Source: Pseudoips prasinana
Lineage: Eukaryota > Arthropoda > Insecta > Lepidoptera > Nolidae
Direction: 5' to 3'
NCBI GenBank assembly: GCA_951640165.1
Contig: OX621242.1
Location: 28,206,001 to 28,270,000 of the forward strand
DNA length: 64,000 nt
Part shown: positions 34,222 to 47,100 of the stretch, in pieces
Numbering within the stretch: the first letter of the stretch is position 1
Layout: each line of letters opens with the position of its first letter
Translations under genes and position numbers: made by a program
Notes under the pieces: model-generated
Databases searched by the model: none
What the model saw: the letters and a program-made list of their open reading frames with translations, nothing else
What the model was told of the DNA's origin: nothing

Positions 34222-36115
34222 CACTACGAGGCGCCTGAAGGCCGGGATATAATTTCACGACTATCGACACCCTACCATGAAAGGGAGGCCGGTACAATGG
34301 CTATAGAACATGAAAATTAATGACATGGATTATACACAAACGTCATTCATTTGTAGGCTAATAGTAGGCTACTACTCAATCCACGCTGCCGCTATTTTGC
34401 TATATAATAATGACATTACATAATTAAAGGCAATCATCGCAGCACAGCACACTGCGATCAAATTCATAATGAATTAACTAAAACGTTTGATTGGAGACGG
34501 CTCAATAACGAGATCTTAATACCAAGCTTGACTGATTTATTGTAATGTAACATGTATCTCCTTCAAGAACAATATTATAAAATATTCGTTTTATGAGACT
34601 GTATAATTTAAGGCAGCCATTTCATAATCGATTAATTCCCTCTCACTGCAAAGCGAGTGTGGCTCGTGAGATGTGTATACGTGTTAATGAACAACTTGTA
34701 AATATTGTATATAGGTCCTAGGCTAATTACGCGAATAGATGTTGCTTTAAATGTTCGATATTCTCATGGGTGCTATTTAACGTTGGTGTACGGTGTATGG
34801 GGTAGTTAGGTGAGTAAGTAGTATACGCTGCGGCGAGATGATTAGTGTAATTATTATTAGGACATTAACGACATGTAGTTACCACTCTGTTAATTGTAAG
34901 GCGGTAGCATAATCTTATACTGTGTGTGCAATAGTATACGTGGTTATTCTTGAACATTGTAGACATTTTTATGTATTTGGAGTGATATGAAATCACAGGG
35001 TTGGATGGCCTTACGTACGCGTCGGTTGTACTTACCCCATCGAACGTGAACAAGTGCAATTTATGTCGTATGTAACTACCTTAAGATTCTATTGAACAAT
35101 GTCCTGCGTTTCTTATTTCTTCCTCTGGATATTCCAGTGATTTATTTCGTTATTATACATCACCTATGAACTGTTATATTGAGATTATGCTAGTAACTTC
35201 TTTATCAATTTTTTTTATTATAAATATGGCATTTTGTCCTTTGTTATGTTTGCTAATAATTATTGTCTCCCCAAAATATATTTTAATTATTGTACAATAT
35301 TTTACTTTTAATTATTATAGAATGAGTTATGTTTTTATTTATACAGTCATGTAAAGAATTAGGTAAATTTATTAAATCATAATTAATTACGCATATCGGA
35401 TGAATATAACAATGTAAATAATATGGAACAAAATTATATTTAAACTTATTTTGGAGCGACAAACATTTGTTCTAAATAACACCAACTGAACTAATACCTT
35501 TATATATAAAACCTTTGAGACACTGATCAGTAATATTTTTATACGTAGGTAATGAGGGAAACAGTAAGATGCTTAGCAGCACCTGTACTCTACTGAAGAG
35601 AATCAGAGACTAAACGTAAACAAAATACCACAAGTCCACATAACATTATTTAATTTGATCCTGTAAAATTTACGACAACAGATTATTAAAGAGTGGGAAG
35701 AGTTGAAAAAGGTATCGTAACGGTTGGTAGTTATTCAGGGCAATCCATAACCTATAATATCTTCAAATTGTGTACCAATAAAAGCAGTTTTGTATAGAGT
35801 TGTCGAGGCCATGTTCCACCCTATTTATTTATTTCTTTGTGGCAACATGAAACGAAGAAGTACATTGTTAATCTGTGATTAAATATTATTAGAAGAATTA
35901 TCTTGTGCGCGGAAAATGGTATGAAATATAATGTATATTAATAACTTTTGGAGTAACTAACACTATATACATAATTGTATACTTTTCTGAATGATATCGA
36001 AATCGTGTAATGTTTTATCTGTTTTAGCTATACCTACAGTGTAAGTATTACTATAATTATTGACTCTTATTTCTTGTTGATAACATGGAAAATAAAACCG
36101 TGAACAGTGAAAATA
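34222..36115 (+). other. Probable BCOR 3' UTR and flank
   Basis: No coding frame is supported. AATAAA at 36091-36096, with a T/G-rich stretch after it, is a plausible poly(A) signal; earlier ones occur (e.g. near 35777). The actual 3' end cannot be fixed from sequence. Confidence 0.4.
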
Positions 36116-36378
36116 TGTATTTTATTTCGGTTGCCTTCCTCAAGAGACTAGAAAATTTCTCCAAAGAGCGCTGATAAGATTTCTAAGGCCTCTTTCGCAC
36201 TGTGCGGCTAGCCGTACTCAGATATTTGTACGAGAAAGTAGTTTTTATCCGCAATGTGATGCGGCAGCCGTTAAGCAATATTGATTGCTGACGGCTGACC
36301 GCATTCCAGCTAACCGGATAGTGCGTAGGAGGCCTAAAGATTCGGCTAAGCTCTATTGACGGCCCAGGGGCTCTACCG

Positions 36379-36506
36379 GCTAAGTCGCCGAACATCGATT
36401 TCTTAAATAGCGTTCAATAAATTAAGGTTAAAAATTACTGAATCAATCATTAAATCGGCTTCGACGTCACATGTGCTCATGAAAGCCGATTTAACGATTG
36501 ATTAGA
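36379..36506. mobile_element. MITE-like repeat, second copy
   Basis: It matches 8243-8402 from TAAGTCGCCGAACAT through the inverted arms around TTAAATCGGCTTC / GAAAGCCGATTTAACG. The loop is shorter and the arms carry a mismatch. Confidence 0.65.
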
Positions 36507-36569
36507 GTCCCTGGTGTTCCAAGCGTCCATAGAACTTAGATTAAAATTGTTATGTGTAGGTATTTAACT

Positions 36570-37174
36570 TAACTCCACCGCGGGGCTGCGGTGGCAGTAA
36601 GAGAAGCGTCCTCTTACTACTGCCAGGTGCACCTCCGGCAAAACAGCGATCTGTTTTCGACACAGTCTGCTGTGTTGGTAATCCGGGAAGACATGCAATT
36701 GTCCTCCCACCCCACACCATGTGGGACAGTGCGTAAAAGTTATCATCGGAGCCGAATTACCGCGTTCCCATGCATGCGTCAAGAGAAATCTAGGCACCAA
36801 GTTAGGTTTAATCGGTGCGAGTCCAACATACCCACCTGCAGACAGAAGCGTAGCCCGATGCTCTCACCGGTCCGTCCGTATAACTTCTGGTCTGCTTAGC
36901 TCAACTGCTCACTGCTTCTTACATTGACAATCCTACTATGAAAACTCACCGACACTTTTTGGCGTGACTCGAGCTTTGTATCCAGGAACGCTATCTCTAG
37001 AAGAGCGATGTAGTAAATACCTATATAATGACAATATAATTAATGTATAGCTAAAACAAGAGCAAATAACAAATATTTTAATGAAATTCCCACGCGTTCA
37101 GTGGTTGGTTTATACAGAAACGGCACAATACCCGTCTTCTCGAATCTCAATACTCGCACGCACACTCATACCTA
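36570..37174. repeat. Mosaic of repeat fragments
   Basis: 36740-36845 is related to 13660-13760. 36853-36872 (GATGCTCTCACCGGTCCGT) matches the first bases of the 5S-like SINE only. 37081-37175 is related to 9060-9140. Open frames here are not supported as genes. Confidence 0.5.
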
Positions 37175-37300
37175 TATAATAATATCCTGGGACATTATTC
37201 ACACACAGTGATCTGATCCCAAACTAAGCAGAGCTATGGAAACCAGATAACTGATATAATACATATACCTACTACTTTTCCTTTGTAAATACATAATGGA
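37175..37300 (-). mobile_element. tRNA-derived SINE, 5'-truncated
   Basis: It holds tail and body (GGGACATTATTCACACACAG, ATGGAAACCAGATAACTGAT) and stops before the tRNA head. Confidence 0.8.
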
Positions 37301-38252
37301 ATAGATGACATTTAGTAATAAGGCCGCCAATTGTACATTTTTTAAAGTAACTATGTTATTGTATTTTTCTATCCTACCTATAATGTTTTAGTGTACAATA
37401 AAGAGTTATCTTATACATTTATGTCGACTTACTTATATATAACGAAAGAGAAATATAATCGCTTTAAAAATGATATGTACCACCAGCAATACCAGCATAC
37501 CTAAAAGCGTGTGAGACAGAGTAAGCCTATATAGGTATACTATAATGTACTCCGCGCCTTTAAACTAATTTAGGCGCCGTGACGTTTGTCAACGTCACGG
37601 CGCACATAGGAGTATTCGTATGATAAAACCGGTCAAAAGTAAAAAACAGCAACTTACTCAAAAACTCCTTCACAAAAGATTTTTATAAAGTTCGATAACC
37701 GGTCTGCCATTTGGCTGCCATAAAACTTCTACCTGCCCTTGCCTCTTGTCGTAAAGTCAGTCGAAACCCAGCCAACGTTCGAATCGCACGTCTTTGTTTG
37801 CGCCGTTCCTGTTTGTGGTATTTGGTTCTCTCGCTATTGTTTTATCGTTTTGTTGACTTCAGATAAAGTATTAAAAGAATATGGAAGTGGAAGGTACGTA
37901 CCGTATTATAAAATGCCATTTTATGGTTTTCTGTTTGTATTATTATGTATACGACCCATATTTAACATGTCCTGTTTGGGTATCTTATTTTTATTTTTTA
38001 TTTCGTTATATCAGTGTTTTTGTTTAAGTGTCTGGTCTTGTCGAGCTAAATTTCTTTCATAGACATGAAATTTAGGATATTGCTAATCATATGTCACAAT
38101 AAAATTGTCCGCCTTAATCCGCCTTTTTGTTTTGTGTCCATTCAAAGTTAATGGACACAAAAGATGAATTATTCAACTAAGTAATTTTTGTTACTTGTCT
38201 TGTAGATTCTTCTAAAACCGTCATTAAATTGACAAGAAGAGCATAGAGCGAT

Positions 38253-39342
38253 ATGACATCCTACAAGAATTTAAGGGAAGGAAAATGGATGAAAATTGAT
38301 GGAGAACTAAAGAAAATCATATGGCAAAACCCAGTCCATTCCTCTGTCAGATTCTGCCGACCCATACGCATACGCTTTATTAATGAATCAACTAATGTAA
38401 CTAAAAATGAAATAGCGTACATAAAGAATCAGGTTGTTAATTTAAGAGCAACAGAATTCTTCACACCTAATGGATTAGGTAAAATAAATCATACCATGAT
38501 ACTAACAATGGTTGACGGAAAAGTGTGCAATGCCGCAACTGATACGGCATCCACTATGCGATGTTATATTTGCGGACAGACTTCCAAAGATTTTAACAAA
38601 CTAATTGTGGCCGAGGAAGTCAATGAGGAAGCACTGAAGTTTGGACATTCGATTCTTCATGTTAGAATTCGTTTCTTTGAATCTTTATTGCAGCCGAAGA
38701 CAAAAAATTGTTAAAGAAACAAAAGAAAAAATGCAAACAATCTTCAAAGAAGAAATGGGTCTCCTGGTAGACATTCCCAAGCCAGGATTTGGAAACACCA
38801 ATGACGGCAATACGTCCAGGAGATTTTTTGCGGACCTGGAATGCTCTTCTCGCATCACAGGCATTAATATAGATTTAATAAACCGATTTAAAGTAATATT
38901 AGAAGTGATTTCGAGCGGCAACAGCATTGATGTTGATAAATTTGGAACTTTTGCACATGAAACGGCTAAAATGTATACAAATTTGTACCGTTGGCACCCT
39001 ATGTCACCAACTATACACAAAATTTTAATGCATGGCGCTAAAGTCATATCCAATGCCATTTTACCTATCGGTCAACTATCGGAAGAGGCAGCTGAAGTCC
39101 GCAACAAGCACATACGGCACTACAGACAAAATTTCGCTCGAAAATTTTCACGTGTTGAATGTAATAGGGATATATTAAACAGGCTGTTACTAAGTTCAGA
39201 CCCATATCTAAGTTGTAGCAGACCGAAGCAGCACAAGAAAAGCAAGCCATTTTCGATGGAGGCAATAAGTCTTATGGTCGCAAGCACACCGCATTTAACT
39301 TCAAACGAAAATTATAGTGACGAAAGTATAACTACAGACTAA
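38253..39342 (+). pseudogene. Transib transposase, N-truncated and frameshifted
   Basis: Two frames, 38253-38711 and about 38700-39342, join at a deletion/frameshift after 'LHVRIRFFESLL'. Compared with RAG1, it keeps the zinc-binding cysteines (MRCYICG), the zinc-binding histidines (IHKILMHG, as FHKTLAHV in RAG1) and the catalytic-glutamate segment (LSEEAAEVRNK, as ASEGNESGNK). 'GFGNTNDGNTSRRFF' and 'LLLSSDP' are typical Transib blocks. The N-terminal DNA-binding region and the first catalytic aspartate region are missing, so it cannot be active. It would have cut and joined DNA at the CAC-ended termini. The length is about a third to half short of a full transposase. Confidence 0.88.
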
Positions 39343-39352
39343 TGATTTGTTC

Positions 39353-39600
39353 ACTAACTTGCATATATTTGTTTTTAAATAAATACTCAATATCATTAAA
39401 CTAGGTCTTTCATTCAAACAAACTAAAAAAATTGTGAAAAAGTATTTTGAACGGTTTTATTAAGTATACAAATACTACTAACTTGCATATATTTATTTTT
39501 AAATAAATACTTAATATCATTATACTTGGTATTTCATTCAATTAAACTAAATAAACGCGAAAAATAATTTCGTCCGGTTTTATTATACAAATACTCCTAT
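39353..39600 (+). repeat. 124-bp tandem duplication of the Transib right end
   Basis: Unit 1 at 39353-39476 and unit 2 at 39477-39600 share ACTAACTTGCATATATTT, AAATAAATACT, TTTCATTCAA and a terminal CGGTTTTATTA...ACAAATACT block. Unit 1 therefore ends in a decayed internal copy of the terminal inverted repeat. Confidence 0.8.
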
Positions 39601-39608
39601 GTGCGGCG

Positions 39609-41144
39609 CCTACCGCAAAAAAGGGATCATTCTTAATAATCCCACACCACAAAGTTTGAACGCTTATATCTCAGAAATTTTGAGGTGGTCTTAGTGTATT
39701 ACAAATTTAAAAGAAGGATGATTTTAATGTATGTTGGGCAATTTCTTCTTAGTTATTTTTACATATTTTGAATTATTTTTGTACCTATAAATTATGTTTC
39801 AATCGTTCGTTGTGAATATACCTAAATGTGGGTTCTTTTAACCAATAACTATTCTATTAAAACGTTAACTCTAGCAGTAAATTCGTTAACGAAATCTACC
39901 TATTTCAGCATTCCATTTGAAAACTCCCACGTAAGTCAGAGAGTACGTAACGTAAAGCCAGGAATCCTGATTTCTTGCTATTAATTATTTCAGATTTATT
40001 ATTCTCAGACTAGACACCACTAGAAGTCAAGCTAAACTTCACATTAGAGGAACTGCTTCTTAAAAATGTTGGTCGTTTCGTTAATTGGCATCTCCTTGAG
40101 AAGTATGCTGACCCTTATCAAGTAGCTACCATCCGTACTTATAGCCATTTAATAAAGACGGCTGGACCTCTAATTTAGCTAGTCTACTGTCCCTTTTAAA
40201 GTATTTATACATATCAAGAGTTGGTTGATTTCCAAAGAAAAAGTTACATTTGGTGCAAACCGGGCCTTAGACTAGAAAATAGGGTGATAGCCGTTTTTGG
40301 GTAATCACCTTCTTATCTGTTGACATAAATATAGAACAAGTTGTTTTCAGTCTGCCAGGAGTCGTAAAAAGAACGAGTAAACGCTTTTGTTAGTATAAAC
40401 AATGGCCGGAATAATAATAGCGTTAAATGACAACCTAGCAATACTCTGAACTTAGGTACGTAACAGCCAGCTAGAATAATGTCCTCGTTGTTGAATTTTG
40501 GCCATGACGGTCACTTTCAACGCAAATATTAGCTGTCTGTTCCTCACTTTAAATCGAATACTATGAATAAGCGGACGTGTTCGGAAATATGGGGTTGTAA
40601 CAGAGTCAACATTCTGACTGAAATGCCAACTGACAATTATTCATTTGGCCTCACGCGGGGATTGAACCCGCTAGACCATCGAGGTAAGTTTATCTCAATT
40701 TATTACACATTATATAAGTAAGACGACATTCCTTCGAGATCACGTAGTATGTCATCGTCTCAGAGTAAAATCAACCACAACATTTATTCGTTTAATAAAC
40801 TTTTTTTATTTGCAACACGGAACTTGTAACAAACCAAAGAGTATTTAAACCTCAAGACTCAAACCTGCTATACTCAAATATTAAATAATAATCGACTAAA
40901 CTTTTGACGTTATGAGTGTTGACTCAATGTACATCACTAAATTTGAACGTCTTGAACAGTTGAACCAGGGCGAGGCTTCATTTCAAGGTGTTTGTCATCA
41001 TCAAGTTATTTTCAAATCAGAAACGATTTTTTAATGGAATTGTGGGAACTAAGACGTTAAAACGAGTGCTTGATAGTAAAGGAATAATTTATGAGTCAGT
41101 GATATTTAAATAATGTTGAAAAATTCATTGATTTGGATTTTAGA
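39609..41144. other. Contactin 5' flank
   Basis: No gene or repeat is recognised. 'TTTGGATTTTAG' ending at 41143 could be an acceptor, in which case Contactin has an upstream untranslated exon. Confidence 0.45.
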
Positions 41145-44100
41145 ATGAGTCGTTTATTGTTATGTCTTGCCGTGGCGAGTTGCGTTAGAAGCCAAGTTCC
41201 TGACTCCGGCGTTGCGTACAATCCCAACTATCCACAGCCACAATACCAAGAAAACAATCAAAATGGATCTGTGTACCGACCAAATTCTCAGATACCTTAC
41301 GGCAGCTTCCCAGTGAACGGAAACGATTTTAATTCTGGACAGAGTTCTTTCTATTCTCAGGATAATTTCAATTCGGACTTGTACGGCGACAATGATAATG
41401 AGGTAGATCCGCAGAATACTGCCAATTACTACGCCGGTTTGGATTACGAGGAAAGATTCAAATGTCCACCCAATTGGATCAGGTTCAGGGAATCTTGTTA
41501 TCGTTTTACTAAGTCTCCGGATCGTCCGAGAAATGAGGCACGCAAAATCTGTTTGGCTTATGAAGCCGACTTGGCAGCTATCAATAGTCCTGAAGAACAT
41601 GGTTTTATTATCACTACCTTGATGAGATTGGATCCTCAAAAAGGGTCATGGTACATTGGTGCTCACCAGCAGTCACCAGGATATTGGGCCAACGATGTAG
41701 ATGGCTCACAACTCACTGGACTGGAAAATGCATTTTTTATTGATCAGACATCAATATACAATAGCTATAATTTATTACCTCGTGATTATTTAATTTATAA
41801 GTTCTCTCAACAAGATGGCCGTTGGGGACTGTCACCAGTTGAAGGTACACAGTATCATCATTTTATTTGTGAAGGGCAAACTCAAAGGCTGCATTATCTC
41901 ATTGAAGAAGAGAGATCATTTACATATGGGTTAGAAACATATGATCCTGAGCGTATTCCTCGTGGCCCATACTTTATAAAGGAGCCCGTTGATACAGTTT
42001 TTGATCCTCTGAGAAACTATCATGTTCAATTGACTTGTATAGCTGGAGGATATCCTGCACCAGTATACAAATGGTACAAAGAAGAATATCAAGTTGACAC
42101 TCCTATTTTTACAGAAATAGACCCTCTTGTGGAAACAAGATTTGTTCTTAGTGGTGGTACCTTAATGATTTACAATGCCGACACTGAAAATGATAATTCC
42201 CGGTATCATTGCACAGCCTCTAATAAGTTTGGCACCATTAGATCGGAGTCTGTGCGCTTGTCTTTTGGTTATATTAGAGAATTCAATCAAAAAAGATCTG
42301 TTGAGAGTGGTAATCAATACTGGGGCAAGGTAATGTATTGTGATCCACCATCATACTATCCTGCTGTGAATTTCTTGTGGGCCAGGAGCTATTTCCCCAA
42401 TCTGGTGGAAGAAGACAAGAGAGTCTTTGTATCTTATGATGGAGGCCTATATTTCTCTGCTTTAGAAAATATAGACAGAGGAAATTACAGTTGCAATGTA
42501 ATGAGCAAAGTGTCAGATCAAGGCCGCAACGGTCCATTCTTCCCACTGTATGTCTATCCACACTCAGATTATCAACAACTCAAGTTTCCAAATAATTTCC
42601 CTAAAGTTTTTCCTGAGGCACCTGTTGTAGGACAAGAGGTCCGTTTAGAATGTGTTTCATTTGGTTACCCTGTGCCTTCATATAATTGGACCAGAAAACA
42701 TGGATCAATGCCTAAAAAGGCTCATTTAAGTAATTTTGATAGAGTGCTTACAATTACCAATGTTGGAGTTGAGGATGAAGGTGAATATATCTGTGATGTT
42801 CGGAATGACAGAGCACATATTTCTAACAGTGTCTTCCTCAGAGTACAAGCTAAACCTAACTTTACTATACCACTAGCTAATAAACATATGGACAATAAAG
42901 GAGAGTTGCATTGGAACTGTGAGGCGTTTGGTATTCCAGATGTTAACTACACCTGGTGGAAAAATGGACATAAACTTTCAATGGATACTTTAGAACCAGA
43001 AGATAGAGATAGGTATATTATCCAAGATAATGTAATGATAATAAAGTATTTAGATCCAACAAGAGATCCAGGAATGTTCCAATGCGAAGCAAAAAATCAA
43101 CTCAAGGCTAGTTACTCCACAGCCCAGCTGAGAGTCTTATCCTTAAAACCGTCATTTAAAAAGCGACCTCTAGAGTCTGAAACTTATGGATCTGAAGGAG
43201 GTAATGTTACTTTAAGATGCAATCCCGAGGCAGCGCCAAAACCCACGTTTACTTGGAAAAAAGATAATATCATAATTGGTGCAGGTGGAAAAAGGTTTAT
43301 TACTGAGACTGGAAATTTAATAATTCGTCAGCTTTCTAGGGATGATGAGGGTCTTTACACATGTGTTGCTAAAAACCAATATGGAACTGACGAAAGCCGA
43401 GGGCGGCTGATAGTACTTCGCGCGCCGCGCTTCCTAGAAAGGCTACCGCCACGGATCACTACGCAAGTAAACCAAGTTGTGTTCTTACATTGCAATGCTG
43501 ATATTGATCCAATGTTAGATACTGCATACCTTTGGAACCACAATGGCATTCGGATGAAAGAGGCATCTGATATTTACGCTGATAAAAGGATTACAATTGA
43601 CGGTGGCGTACTTACTCTTCTCAATGTAAGTCTCTCTGATGTCGGAGATTATGAATGTGTTGTAAAGTCTGCGATTGGACGTATCTCCTCTCACACTCAA
43701 CTGCGTATCGAAGGGCCTCCAGGCCCTCCTGGTGGACTGCAGACCTTAAATATTCAACGTTCAGCAGTAACATTAGAGTGGACAGACAGTAGCTCAAATG
43801 GGCGCCCTATCACATCGTACATAGTGACAGGTCGCACCCATTGGAATTCAACATGGTACGTAATAAGTGAAAATGTCGCGAACGTTATCGAGATTGACCG
43901 GTACAACGGCAGGAAACGCGCTACAATAACGACTAAACTAATGCCCTGGGCAATTTACGAGTTTAGAGTCCAAGCTGTTAACCAATTGGGGCCAGGAAAA
44001 CCCTCTGCGCCCAGTCCACAATTCTCTACGCCTGCTGATAAACCATATGAACCGCCGACTAATGTTGGAGGAGGTGGTGGCAAGACTGGTGATCTGACCA

Positions 44101-47100
44101 TCACTTGGACGCCTTTGCCACAGTGGTTACAGAATGGTCCAGGCGTTTATTACAAAATTTTCTGGCGCCGGAGTGGAACTGAAGTGGAATTCCAATCATT
44201 GTCGCTCAAAAAATACGGGAACATCGGTACTTATGTTGTCCACATTTCAACAACTTACTTCTTTACACCTTATGATGTAAAAGTGCAGCCTTACAATGAG
44301 ATTGGTGCTGGTCCCGAAAGTGATATCATGACAATATATTCTGCGGAGGACATGCCGCAAGTGGCTCCTCAGATGGTGTATGCGAGGTCGTTCAACTCTA
44401 CGTCATTGAATGTGACATGGAATCCGATAGACCAGTCGCGCGACAGACTCCGCGGCAAACTGATCGGACATCGCCTCAAGTATTGGAAGCAAGCAAACAA
44501 AGAAGAGGAGTGCATCTACTACTTGTCGAGGACGACAGGTAACTGGGCGCTTATCGTCGGATTGCAGCCTGATACTTACTACTATGTGAAGGTATTTATT
44601 TTTTTATTGTATCAAGTAGACAAGCAAACATGACTTACGTGATGTTAAGCGGCTACTGAAGGCTATGACGTTTGCAACATCAGAGGGGGCAAAGCTAAGC
44701 AAATTGTGGTGAAGCTATCTGTGTTCACCACACCTCGCTGTGCTTTCAGCCTTTCCGTTGAGTTCTGGTGTCCATGTTCCGGGCCACATGAATCTAGAGT
44801 ACTGCCACTGAAAGAAAGTGTTAATGGACGGCTTGACTTGCAATTAGCGTTTAATTTACTAAAAAATATATTTATCTATTATTTGCACTACTTCTCCATA
44901 TCTACATTCTTTCAGTGGCCAAACTTTAATAATGCGAGGAGGCCCCTCCCAGTTGAGCGGCTCATTTAAACATTCTTAAGCTATATCTTAGTACATTATT
45001 CACACAGGGTCATCTGATCCCAAACTAAGCTGCACTTGTACTATGGAAACCAGATAACTGATATACTACATATACAGTAATACCCCGCTTTACGCGAAGG
45101 ATACGTTCCGGAAAAAATCGCGTTAACTGAATTTCGCGTAAATCGAGGTTTATGATTAAACATAGCCAAAATTTAATAAAAAAAACTACGAATCATTTCA
45201 TCTCACAGTCGATTCTGAGAGTTCACAATCACTCCAAACAATTGTTACTTTACCTCCATTTTCCATTATTTTTAACACTTTTATCTTCAATTCCAAAATA
45301 TCCCTTTTACGCTCTTTTTTCTTTATAGGCGACATTTTTGACGTAGCGTTAAATTATGTACATATATGTAATCTATACAAATAAATAAAATTGGAGTGTC
45401 TGTTTGTAATATTGAAATAGCCGGTTTTTACTACATAATTTTTTTGTTATATTGAAATAGCCGGTTTTTAATACATACGGTACATACACCAAAATAATAT
45501 TTTTTACAATTTTTGTCTGTCTGTCTGTTTGTTCCGGCTAATCTCTGAAATGGCTGGACTGATTTTGAGGGGACTTTTATTGGCAGGTAGCTGATGTAAT
45601 AAGGAGTAACTTAGGCTACTTTTATTTTAGAAAAAGTTTTTATTTTACTAAAAAAACGAAATAAACTAATTAACACGCGGACGAAGTCGCGGGCACAGCT
45701 AGTCTCCAATAAATGTTAAAACACGTACACGACTGCCAGCCGAACTAAACACGACGCGCGACGGAACGCACGAGGGAATCCCCATAAAACAAAGTCTTAG
45801 GACGGGGAATCCCTAATTCTTTAATCAGAATGTTCGGAGGAAGGAATTACCAAAGAGAAGTTAATGACTACATTATGTTTAACACATTCTTTCGCGTAAT
45901 GCAAGGCATTTGAACGCCAAAGTCTAAATTCGCGTTATAGTGAAACCGCGTATAACGGGGTCGCGTAAAGCGGGGTATTACTGTACTACTTTTCTTTTGT
46001 AACTACATAATTATATATAAATAATTAAGCCCAGACTCAGGACAAACAGATAGTATGTCTATGCACACATATATCTGTACTGGGTGGGAATCCAACCATG
46101 CCACAGGTTGATCTCATTATAAATCTGAAAATTTATAGTACTCAAACTTTCCAAGATTCCTAAAGAATTCCATATAAAGAAATGGCATGCGTTAGTATTA
46201 TTCAGCATTGTAAAGAAATTGGTATGGCTATGGATTAATTTGGGGTTCGTCGTTGGGTAAATGAATCCTTACAATTAGGTCAGTAGTGCGGTGGCCAAGG
46301 TGTGTTTACTGAAACACAACTGTCGCAAAAAAATAAAACCACAAAATCATTCTTGTGAGATAGTGTTTTAGTACGATAAATAATAATTAGGCATCACTTG
46401 TACTTTATTACTAGCCATAAACTATTCTGTGAACATATTGCTGGCATTTTGAGGAAAACAAGAATGCACATTTAAAAACTTTAGCATGCAACAGAATACT
46501 GTTTATAAAAAAAAATATTAGAATATAAATTTATATATATATATATATATATATGTATTTTATTACGATTAGATTTGAAGCCTTTATAGCCAGTTGCACT
46601 AACCGGTCCGTAATTGATCGGCGAGGTTAAGCAACTAGGCATGTCAGTCAGTGTATAGATTGGTGACCCTCAAAAGTCAGTCCCGATTGTTGTCGTTAGA
46701 GAACAGACTAAGCCATGTCGAGGGGCTACTGGGCGGCTTTAACAACTCTGACACCAGGGTAGCCACTGCACCCGATAAAGTAGAAAGGAAGATGATTGGA
46801 TTCTATATTTGAAATATAATTAATGATCTGTGAGAGAATCAAAAATGAACGGAACCTTCACTAATTGTGCAAAAATGTTGTATGGGAGATATACCTTCCA
46901 TATAACTTTAAACTTCGAATCTAACTTTTAGAATCAATGTATATCCCATACAATTATTTCACTTGATTAGTGGATGGAATCTCTTTTGATTTTCTCACAG
47001 ATCGGTTAACACAGACTACTATTTATTTTCCATAATTTCCCAGCTGCTTGCGTTATTTTTGTTATTTCCTAACAGGTGATGGCATTTAACTCGGCGGGAG

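Larger units (their letters stand above)
37603..39603 (+). mobile_element. Transib DNA transposon (RAG1 relative), decayed
   Basis: A 2001-bp element. The termini match over 30 bp with 2 mismatches (CACATAGGAGTATT..., mismatches at 15 and 20). It is flanked by a perfect 5-bp direct repeat CGGCG at 37598-37602 and 39604-39608. CAC-starting inverted ends with a GC-rich 5-bp target duplication define the Transib superfamily. The transposase remnant is at 38253-39342. The left 650 bp are noncoding and include a 13-bp hairpin (38130-38142/38150-38162). The right end is tandemly duplicated (39353-39600). Confidence 0.92.
44980..46106 (-). mobile_element. tRNA-derived SINE split by a pogo-like element
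   Basis: SINE tail and body are at 44980-45074 and the remainder at about 45984-46106 (CCCAGACTCAGGACAAACAG then GTGGGAATCCAACC). Continuity across the inserted element is clear by comparison with 15108-15345. It lies in Contactin intron 1. Confidence 0.85.

Noticed and set aside
37739..38062. 107-codon frame in the left part of the Transib
   Set aside because: It starts at TTG, is Phe/Cys-rich and does not resemble the Transib N-terminus.
41160..41639. 159-codon minus-strand frame
   Set aside because: Antisense shadow of the Contactin lectin-domain region.
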